From JAEUJM01 sp041908445 (GTDB taxonomy: Bacteria; Actinomycetota; Acidimicrobiia; Acidimicrobiales; DATDAH01): a DNA stretch of 64,000 nucleotides. Below, piece after piece: positions 58,008 through 64,000 of this stretch. Each line of letters begins with the position of its first letter. The first letter of the stretch is position 1. Where the stretch lies: the NCBI GenBank assembly GCA_041908445.1, contig JAYRFK010000037.1:1-64000 (forward strand). The letters are read 5' to 3'. The notes beneath the pieces are model-generated. The model was not told the DNA's origin. It saw only the letters and a program-made list of their open reading frames with translations, and made no database searches. The position numbers and the translations under genes are program-made.

Positions 58008-59732
58008 ATGCTGCCGAGCAGCGACGCGGGTGCGGGGTCGGAGGGGCCGGGGCGATCCGGGCTGAAGCGGTGGGGCCCGCTGGTCGCGATCGTCGCCGTG
58101 GTGGTGGTCGTGGGCGGCGCGCTTCTGCTCACCTCCGGCGGGGGGGACGACGAGGCCGACCCGACGAGCACCACGGTGGCGCCGGGGTCGTTCACCTCCG
58201 CCGACCTGCCCGAGGGCGTGCTGCCCTTCGATGTGGCCGAGGCCGAGGGCATCGACGTCGACTGGCCGGACACCTGCGACACCGAGCGGGGCACCGTCGC
58301 CTACCCGAGCTTCTTCGCGCCCACCTGCTACGCCCCGTTCGAGGGTGACAACGGCGGCGCCACCGACCAGGGGGTGACCGGGGACAGCATCAAGATCGTG
58401 TGGTACCTCGGCCCCGACGAGGACCCCATCATCGACTTCATCACCGAGGGCATCTCGGACGACACCGCGGCCGACACCCGCGCCACCGTCGAAGGGTTCA
58501 ACGAGTTCTTCGGCCACTTCGCGGAGACCTACGGCCGCGAGGTCGACCTCGAGTTCTACGAGGCCACCGGGACGGCCGACGACGAGATCGCCGCCCGGGC
58601 CGATGCCGTGGCCATCGCCGAGGACCAGCAGCCCTTCATGGTGATGAACGGCCCCGCGCTGACGAGTGCGTTCGCCGAGGAGCTGGCGGCGCGGGGGGTC
58701 TCGTGCATCCAGTGCGGGCCCACCCAGCCCCAGGGGTTCTACGAGGAGGCCGACCCCTACCTGCTCATGATCAACATGAGCAGCGAGCAGGGTCAGTTCC
58801 ACACCGCCGCGTTCCTCGGTCGCCAGCTCGCCGGCAAGCCCGCCGCGTTCGCCGGCGACGACCTCGCCGACGAGGAGCGGGTCTTCGGCCTCGTGTACCT
58901 CAACTCCGTCGAGAACGCCGAGGAGGGCGTCCAGCAGCTCGAGGACCGCCTGGCCGAGGAGGGCGTGGACCTCGCCGAGAGCGTGGGCTACGACAGCCCG
59001 ATCACGCTCCAGACCACGGCGCCCAACGTCATCGCCAAGCTCAAGGACGCCGGGGTGACGACGGTGCTGTTCGCCGGTGACCCGGTGGCACCCCGCGAGC
59101 TCACCCGGGAGGCGACCGCCCAGGACTGGTTCCCCGAGTGGGTCGTGACCCCGTCGTCGATCCTCGTCGACACGAACGTGTTCTCCCGCACCTACGACCA
59201 GGACCAGTGGGCCCACGCCTTCGGGGTGAGCACCTCCGCGGTCCACGTCGACCCCTCCAACCAGGGCTCGGCGTTCCTGTACCAGTGGTACTTCGGCGAG
59301 GCGCCGCTGGCCGACGACACCGTCGCGCTGCTCTCGGCCCAGCTCAACACCTTCTACAACGTGGTCCAGGGCGTCGGGCCGGACCTCACCCGCCAGGCCT
59401 TCCGGGACACGATCTTCGCGGCCGAGCCCACGCCGTCGGCGGTGACCCAGCCCTCGCTCAGCTGGGGCGACAAGGGCATCTGGCCCGAGACCGACTGGCT
59501 CGGCATCGACGACGCCACCCTGATCTGGTGGGACCCGGAGGCCGAGGGCCCCGACGAGAACGGCGACGTGGCCCGGGGCATGTGGCAGTTCGTCGACGGG
59601 GGCACCCGCTACCTGCCCGACGAGTGGCCCGAGGACGACCCGAAGCTGTTCGACGAGCGGGGGGCGGTGGCGATCTACGAGGAGCCCCCGGCGGACGAGG
59701 CCCCGCCGGACTACCCCTCACCAGCGGGCTGA
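58008..59732 (+). CDS. Membrane-anchored substrate-binding protein (LivK-like)
   Basis: 574 aa. An N-terminal TM anchor (about 24-45), not a lipobox, is followed by a Thr/Asp-rich linker and a type I periplasmic-binding fold (from about 120; VTGDSIKIVWYLGPDEDP), with the LivK-like middle VEGFNEFFGHFAETYGREVDLEFYEATGT. At 574 aa it is longer than LivK (about 370). Four or more Cys may form disulfides (DTC, TCYA, SCIQC). ATG with AGGGGGAG upstream. Third gene of the importer unit; substrate unknown. Confidence 0.88.
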   Translation: MLPSSDAGAGSEGPGRSGLKRWGPLVAIVAVVVVVGGALLLTSGGGDDEADPTSTTVAPGSFTSADLPEGVLPFDVAEAEGIDVDWPDTCDTERGTVAYPSFFAPTCYAPFEGDNGGATDQGVTGDSIKIVWYLGPDEDPIIDFITEGISDDTAADTRATVEGFNEFFGHFAETYGREVDLEFYEATGTADDEIAARADAVAIAEDQQPFMVMNGPALTSAFAEELAARGVSCIQCGPTQPQGFYEEADPYLLMINMSSEQGQFHTAAFLGRQLAGKPAAFAGDDLADEERVFGLVYLNSVENAEEGVQQLEDRLAEEGVDLAESVGYDSPITLQTTAPNVIAKLKDAGVTTVLFAGDPVAPRELTREATAQDWFPEWVVTPSSILVDTNVFSRTYDQDQWAHAFGVSTSAVHVDPSNQGSAFLYQWYFGEAPLADDTVALLSAQLNTFYNVVQGVGPDLTRQAFRDTIFAAEPTPSAVTQPSLSWGDKGIWPETDWLGIDDATLIWWDPEAEGPDENGDVARGMWQFVDGGTRYLPDEWPEDDPKLFDERGAVAIYEEPPADEAPPDYPSPAG

Positions 59733-59770
59733 CGGGCCGGCGGCGGGCCGGCCCCACGCGGGTGGGCGCC

Positions 59771-60658
59771 TCAGCCGCCCTGCTCGCGCAGGAACCGCTC
59801 GAGCTCGGCGGCGAGCTCGTCGCCGCTGGCGATCTCGAGCGGCCGGTCGTCGGACGCGGCGTCGGGGAGCGGTTCGCCGCGCAGCTGGGCGTCGATGTGG
59901 GCCTCCAGCTGGGCGACCAGTTCCTCGTGCTCGTCGCTCTCGGCGACGAGGCCGTCGAGGCGCACGCGGGTGGCCACGGCCTCGTCGTGGAGGTCCTGGC
60001 TGTCGAGGGTGAGGCCCCCGAGGTCGCCGAGGCCGTCGAGAAGGGCCGCGGCCGCCGCCGGATAGGGCATGGCGGCGGCGTAGTGCGGCACCTGCGCCCA
60101 CAGCCCCATCGCGGGGAGGCCCACCTCGGCGCACTGGCGCTCGATGGCGGCCTGCACGCCGGCGGGGACGCTCACGTTCACGCCGGTGGTGCCCACCAGG
60201 CGGGCGAGCTCGGGCGTGGTGGCCGTGGAGGACAGCATCGTGGGCCGGGTGTGGGGGACCGGTGCGGGGTAGGCCCCGAGGCCGAGGACCAGGCGGGTGC
60301 CGTAGTCCAGGGCGAGGTCCACGGCCGCGCTCGAGAAGGCCCGCCAGGAGTGGTCGGGCTCGGCGCCGATCAGCAGGAGCACGTCGTTGCCGGCGCCGTC
60401 GCTCGCGGCGCGCAGCTCGATCGTGGGCCAGACGAGGTTGGTGTTCACCCCGTCGACGAGCTCCATCACCGGCCGACGGGCGCGGTGGTCGAGCAGCGAG
60501 TCGGTGTCGAACGAGGCGAGCAGCACCGAGTCGAGCTGCTCGGTGAGGGCGGTGGTGGCCCGGGCGGCGCCGGCGCCGGCGTCGATCCACCCCTCGAGGG
60601 CCATGATCAGCAGCGGCGCGTCGAGGTCGACCCGCTCGTGGATCTCGTAGAGGGACAC
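59771..60658 (-). CDS. PAC2 (proteasome assembly chaperone-like) family protein
   Basis: 295 aa. The PAC2 fold is indicated by PLLIMALEGWIDAGAGAARATTALTEQL, DVLLLIGAEPDHSWRAFSSAAVDLALDYG and LGLGAYPAPVPHTRP. These proteins are widespread in actinobacteria, which have 20S proteasomes, but a chaperone role there is unproven. Starts at GTG 60658, 2 nt after the phosphotransferase stop, so the two are cotranscribed. Confidence 0.88.
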   Translation of the reverse strand: MSLYEIHERVDLDAPLLIMALEGWIDAGAGAARATTALTEQLDSVLLASFDTDSLLDHRARRPVMELVDGVNTNLVWPTIELRAASDGAGNDVLLLIGAEPDHSWRAFSSAAVDLALDYGTRLVLGLGAYPAPVPHTRPTMLSSTATTPELARLVGTTGVNVSVPAGVQAAIERQCAEVGLPAMGLWAQVPHYAAAMPYPAAAAALLDGLGDLGGLTLDSQDLHDEAVATRVRLDGLVAESDEHEELVAQLEAHIDAQLRGEPLPDAASDDRPLEIASGDELAAELERFLREQGG

Positions 60659-60660
60659 GG

Positions 60661-61698
60661 TCAGGCCGACCGCTCGAGGGCCGCGGCCGCCGCCTGGGCG
60701 AGCATCTCGACCTGCTGGGCGAACACGTCGAACTCGGGGCCGCTGCGCTCGCGGCCCATCGCCCCGCCGACGTAGCGGGCGTACACGCCCTCGACGATGC
60801 AGGCCAGCTTCCAGTAGCCGAAGGCGACGTAGTAGTCGATGCGGCTCACGTCGAGGCCCGAGGCCTCGGCGTACCGGCCGAGCACCTCGGCGCGCGACGG
60901 GAAGCCGCCGACCGCGGTGGGGGCGTTGGCCGGGATCTGGTGCGCGTCGGCGGGCTCCGACCAGTAGACGAGCAGCAGGCCGGCGTCGGCGAGGGGGTCG
61001 CCGAGCGTGCAGATCTCCCAGTCGAGGACCGCCACGACCTCCCCGTCGTCGCCGACGAGGCAGTTGTCGAGCCGGTAGTCGCCGTGGACGATCGTGCTGC
61101 GCTGCTGCGGTGGGATGGCGGCGAGGAGGCCGGCGTGGACATCCTCGACCACGGGGAGCTCGCGGGTCTTCGACTTCTCCCACTGGCCGTGCCAGCGCTT
61201 GAGCTGGCGGGCGAGGTAGTCCTCGCGGCGGCCGAGGTCGCCGAGGCCGACGGCGTCGACGTCCACGGCGTGGATCCGGGCGAGGACGTCGACGATGGAG
61301 CGGCCGGCGTTCGCCCGCTGCCCCTCGGTGAGCTGCCGGGCCAGGTCGCCGTTGCGGATCACCTGCCCCTCGACGAAGTCCATGACGTAGAACGGGGCGC
61401 CGTTGACCGCCTCGTCCGTGCACAGGCCGCGGGTGCGGGGGACGGGCACGTCCGTGGGGCCGAGGGCGGTGATGACGGCGTGCTCGCGGCCCATGTCGTG
61501 GGCGGTGGCCAGCACGTGGCCGAGCGGGGGTCGGCGCAGCACCCAGGCCGCACCGGTCGCGTCCTCGACCCGGTAGGTGAGGTTGGAGTGGCCGCCCGCG
61601 ATCAGGTCGAACGTCAGCGGGCCCGTCGCCTCGGGGACGTGCTCGGCGAACCAGGCGGTCACCCGCTCGGCGTCGACACCTTCGACCTCGTGGCTCAT
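60661..61698 (-). CDS. Phosphotransferase (APH/ACAD10-like kinase family)
   Basis: 345 aa with the aminoglycoside-phosphotransferase/choline-kinase fold. LIAGGHSNLTYRVEDATGAAWVLRRPP (nucleotide loop), catalytic HGDYRLDN and metal-binding LDWEICTLGDPLAD are intact. Close relatives in actinobacteria cluster with acyl-CoA dehydrogenases and are thought to phosphorylate hydroxyacyl or small metabolites; antibiotic resistance is less likely. ATG start; diverges from the thioredoxin-like gene. Confidence 0.88.
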   Translation of the reverse strand: MSHEVEGVDAERVTAWFAEHVPEATGPLTFDLIAGGHSNLTYRVEDATGAAWVLRRPPLGHVLATAHDMGREHAVITALGPTDVPVPRTRGLCTDEAVNGAPFYVMDFVEGQVIRNGDLARQLTEGQRANAGRSIVDVLARIHAVDVDAVGLGDLGRREDYLARQLKRWHGQWEKSKTRELPVVEDVHAGLLAAIPPQQRSTIVHGDYRLDNCLVGDDGEVVAVLDWEICTLGDPLADAGLLLVYWSEPADAHQIPANAPTAVGGFPSRAEVLGRYAEASGLDVSRIDYYVAFGYWKLACIVEGVYARYVGGAMGRERSGPEFDVFAQQVEMLAQAAAAALERSA

Positions 61699-61793
61699 GG
61701 CCGTGCCCCCACGTGCGGATCCTCTCCTTCGCGACCTGCGACGGCGGCCAACCTACCGGGAATGCCGCCCCCGACCCCGTCGTTGAAGGGCCC

Positions 61794-62516
61794 ATGGTCG
61801 ACGTCACCGATGCCACCTTCGGAACCGAGGTACTCGAGCGCTCCAAGGAGCACCCCGTCGTGGTGGACCTGTGGGCGCCCTGGTGCGGCCCCTGCCGCCA
61901 GCTGACCCCGCTGCTCGAGGAGGTCGTCGGGGCCACGGGCGGCCAGGTCGTGCTCGCCAAGGTCAACGTCGACGAGAACCCCCAGGTCGCCCAGGCGTTC
62001 CGGGTGCAGGGCATCCCGGCGGTGTTCGGCATCGTCGACGCCCAGGTCGCGAACAGCTTCGTCGGCGCACAGGGCCGCGAGGCCGTGCAGGCCTTCGTCG
62101 ACTCGCTGCTGCCCACCGAGGAGGAGACCGAGCTCGGCGCCCTGGTCGCCGCCGGCGACGAGGCCTCCCTGCGCCAGGCCCTCGAGCTCGACCCCGGCCA
62201 CGAGCCGGCGGTGCTGGCGCTCGCGGAGCTCCTGGTCTCCGAGGAGGGCGCGCCCGGCGACGAGCGGGCCGAGGAGGCCCTCGCCCTGCTGGCCCGCATC
62301 CCCGAGACGTCCGAGACCCGGCGCATCGCCGCCCTGGCCCGCACCGGCCCCGAGGCCGGCGGCGACGACGTCACCGCCACCCTCGACGAGCTCCTCGGCC
62401 GGGTGAAGACCGACGACGACGCCCGCCAGCAGTTCGTCGACCTGCTCGACGTGATGGGGGCTGACGACCCCCGGACCGCGGAGTACCGTAAGCGCCTCAC
62501 CGCCCAGCTCTTCTGA
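61794..62516 (+). CDS. Thioredoxin-like co-chaperone (CnoX/YbbN type)
   Basis: 240 aa. An N-terminal thioredoxin domain with redox-active C31-GP-C34 (APWCGPCRQL) is followed by a TPR-like helical region (about 115-240; SLRQALELDPGHEPAVLALAELL), the layout of CnoX/YbbN. A redox-active WCGPC is kept, unlike the E. coli protein (SxxC). ATG with GAAGGG 3 nt upstream; an in-frame start 27 codons earlier is less likely. Confidence 0.9.
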   Translation: MVDVTDATFGTEVLERSKEHPVVVDLWAPWCGPCRQLTPLLEEVVGATGGQVVLAKVNVDENPQVAQAFRVQGIPAVFGIVDAQVANSFVGAQGREAVQAFVDSLLPTEEETELGALVAAGDEASLRQALELDPGHEPAVLALAELLVSEEGAPGDERAEEALALLARIPETSETRRIAALARTGPEAGGDDVTATLDELLGRVKTDDDARQQFVDLLDVMGADDPRTAEYRKRLTAQLF

Positions 62517-62588
62517 GCGGACGCACCGCCCACCGGGCCGGTGCCCCCACCTTCCCCCTCCCGTGACCCGCCTGCTCCGGGAGGCTCC

Positions 62589-63392
62589 ATGCCCACCGTC
62601 CCCGTCCCGCCCGAGGACCCGGCGCGCCCGCCCGCGCGCCCGGGCCTCCGCGACCTGCTCGACGCGCACCGCCCCGCAGGGCTGACCACGGGCCTCACCG
62701 GCCCCCTTGCGGGCGGCCTCACCCCGGGTCGCGTGCTCTCCGGGCTCGCGGTCGCCGCGGTGATCGTCGTGGGTGGCATCGTCCTCTGGCCCCGCCCGGC
62801 CGCGCCCGACCCCGAGCTCGTCCTGCCCCGCGCCTCGACCACCCTCTCGTTGCCGGCGGCGACGGCCGGCGCCGTGGGGGCCGAGCCCGCGGACGGCGCC
62901 GGGACGACCACCACGGTGGCCGAGCTGGTGGTCGACGTGGTGGGTGAGGTCCGCCAGCCCGGCGTCCGGCGGGTGCCGCCGGGCGCCCGGATCGCCGACG
63001 TGATCGACGCCGCCGGCGGGCTCACCGAGCGCGCCGACCGGGCCCGCATCAACCTGGCCGCGCCCGTGGCCGACGGCGAGCGCATCTTCGTCCCCGCGGT
63101 GGGCCAGCCCGTGCCGCCGGTGGCCGTGGGCGCCACGGGGGGAGTGGGCACCGGGGCGGTCGCCGGCACCGGCGCGGGCACCGGCACCACCGCGGTCCCC
63201 GGCCCGGTCAACCTCAACACCGCCTCGCTGGCCGAGCTCGACACCCTGCCCGGGGTCGGGCCGGCCACCGCGCAGGCGATCATCGACCACCGGGAGCAGC
63301 AGGGCCCCTACCGGTCGGTGGACGACCTGCTCGACGTGCGCGGCATCGGCGACGCCAAGCTCGCGGAGCTGCGCGACCGGGTCGTCGTCTGA
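62589..63392 (+). CDS. comEA: ComEA-like DNA-binding protein
   Basis: 267 aa. One N-terminal TM (about 52-72), an SLBB-like domain (about 115-175; VVDVVGEVRQPGVRRVPPGARIADVIDAAGGL), a Gly/Thr linker, and a C-terminal double helix-hairpin-helix (VNLNTASLAELDTLPGVGPATAQAIIDHREQQGPYRSVDDLLDVRGIGDAKL). This is a standard actinobacterial ComEA, an external dsDNA receptor. ATG with GGGAGG upstream. The probable comEC lies beyond a small minus-strand gene. Confidence 0.92.
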   Translation: MPTVPVPPEDPARPPARPGLRDLLDAHRPAGLTTGLTGPLAGGLTPGRVLSGLAVAAVIVVGGIVLWPRPAAPDPELVLPRASTTLSLPAATAGAVGAEPADGAGTTTTVAELVVDVVGEVRQPGVRRVPPGARIADVIDAAGGLTERADRARINLAAPVADGERIFVPAVGQPVPPVAVGATGGVGTGAVAGTGAGTGTTAVPGPVNLNTASLAELDTLPGVGPATAQAIIDHREQQGPYRSVDDLLDVRGIGDAKLAELRDRVVV

Positions 63393-63405
63393 CGCCCGCG
63401 AGGCC

Positions 63406-63858
63406 TCAGTGCGACAGCCAGAGCCCGACGACGGCCAGCCCGACCACGATCCCGCCCCAGATCCCGGCGAGCACGAGGGCGAGCTCCGCCGCGTAGCTCC
63501 GCCAGGTGGCGTCGACGTCCTCGGTGGCGCGGCGCGAGGCGAAGCGGCCGAGGAACAGCCAGAGCACCAGGCTGGTGCCGACGGCGACGGCGAGGTTCAG
63601 CGGGTTGAGGAACCACGGGAGGCCCGCCAGCAGCGCGGTCGGGGCGGCCAGGAGCACGAGGAAGTACGCGAAGAGCGTGGGCTTCACGCAGGCGCTGCCC
63701 TCGCACGGGTACAGCAGGTAGGCGATCGCGGCCACCACCAGGAGCGCGCCCGGGATCAGCAGGGCGGCGACGGGCCCGAGCAGGCGGATCCGGCCGGGCC
63801 GGGCCACGACGGCGGCGTCGGACGGCCCGTGGGGCCGGTGTCCCCGCGTCGGCGTCAC
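63406..63858 (-). CDS. Small membrane protein of unknown function
   Basis: 150 aa with about four TM helices (about 28-50, 62-82, 85-105, 120-145). A CEGSAC pair follows the first helix, outside, and could form a disulfide. I do not recognise a family. GTG start; it lies between comEA and the probable comEC on the opposite strand. Confidence 0.65.
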   Translation of the reverse strand: MTPTRGHRPHGPSDAAVVARPGRIRLLGPVAALLIPGALLVVAAIAYLLYPCEGSACVKPTLFAYFLVLLAAPTALLAGLPWFLNPLNLAVAVGTSLVLWLFLGRFASRRATEDVDATWRSYAAELALVLAGIWGGIVVGLAVVGLWLSH

Positions 63859-63912
63859 GGGGGCGATGGTAGAGGCGGGGGCCGGCGAGCGGCCGGACTC
63901 TCCGACGCCGGC

Positions 63913-64000
63913 GTGGTCGTCCTGGCCGTCGCGACCTGGGCCGGGGCGCGCCTGGCCGCGCCGGTGCCCCGCTCGGCGGCGCTCGCGCTGGTGGTCGGCG
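63913..64000 (+). CDS. Start of a membrane protein, possibly ComEC (truncated by window end)
   Basis: From GTG 63913 the frame stays open to the window edge and encodes a hydrophobic N-terminus (VVVLAVATWAGARLAAPVP...ALALVVG). ComEC proteins begin with such helices and comEA lies just upstream. The evidence is short and the start uncertain. Confidence 0.4.
   Translation, partial: MVVLAVATWAGARLAAPVPRSAALALVVG

Noticed and set aside
54522..59246. 1574-codon open frame on the minus strand
   Set aside because: Antisense to the whole importer unit, with no domain and strongly biased composition; a shadow frame.
60661..61698. Aminoglycoside resistance gene
   Set aside because: The APH fold is present, but sequence style and context fit the ACAD10-like metabolic kinases; nothing mobile or resistance-linked is near.

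Overview
The window is about 64 kb of very GC-rich DNA (C or G in most third codon positions, many GTG starts). It reads as an ordinary stretch of chromosome from a high-GC actinobacterium. The gene content points to class Acidimicrobiia (Iamia/Ilumatobacter-like): a folC-like end then ndk; mreBCD-mrdA-rodA; two linked radical-SAM genes; rne-rplU-rpmA; obgE-proB and proA; nadD-lytR_C-rsfS; leuS; comEA. It also has a conservon, a class II DAHP synthase, a PAC2 protein and an F420-type LLM oxidoreductase. The placement to class is inference from gene content and order. I see no insertion sequence, prophage, CRISPR array or rRNA operon. The only tRNA is tRNA-Ala(GGC) on the minus strand.

Layout. 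1-3.5 kb: end of a probable folC, then a complete conservon (sensor kinase, roadblock, DUF742, small GTPase). 3.6-4.7 kb: an Flp-type pilin-like protein with a Thr-rich stalk, and ndk. 4.8-10.5 kb: the rod-shape/elongasome cluster mreB, mreC, mreD, PBP2, rodA. 10.6-16.0 kb: radical SAM pair, RNase E/G, L21, L27, closed by a strong terminator. 16.2-20.3 kb: dgt (minus), diverging from two TadE-like genes and one TadG-like gene. 20.4-22.8 kb: obgE, proB. 22.9-30.6 kb (minus): six tightly coupled genes, AAA+ ATPase - lipoprotein-like SBP - SBP/VWA fusion - coiled-coil membrane protein - MurJ - PspA. 30.7-34.4 kb: proA, then a MoxR/CoxE-type AAA+/VWA pair. 34.5-39.8 kb (minus): GH15 glycosidase, PaaX-like regulator, and a sulfite reductase-APS reductase operon behind two IscR/Rrf2-like boxes. 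39.9-42.1 kb (minus): class II DAHP synthase and a group-2 sigma factor. 42.4-48.9 kb: a Wzz-like/multi-TM fusion, nadD, LytR_C protein, rsfS, a PhyH-type dioxygenase and an aldo-keto reductase. 49-51.6 kb: tRNA-Ala and leuS. 51.7-59.7 kb: an LLM oxidoreductase diverging from a branched-chain-amino-acid-type importer whose parts are fused in an unusual way (LivH-LivM; MFS-LivF-LivG; binding protein). 59.8-64 kb: PAC2, an APH-type kinase, a thioredoxin-like co-chaperone, comEA, a small membrane protein and the probable start of comEC.

How it works together. Most of the window serves growth: cell-wall elongation, translation and RNA decay, proline synthesis, sulfur reduction, NAD synthesis. Two regulatory styles stand out. 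First genes of transcription units repeatedly have a TAnnnT -10-like hexamer 6-10 nt before the start codon, which suggests leaderless mRNAs. Genes inside units are joined by GTGA/ATGA overlaps. The most unusual content is the PspA/MurJ/VWA/AAA+ module, the MFS-ABC-ABC fusion transporter, the tandem Rrf2-like boxes before the sulfite reductase operon, and the Wzz-transferase fusion.
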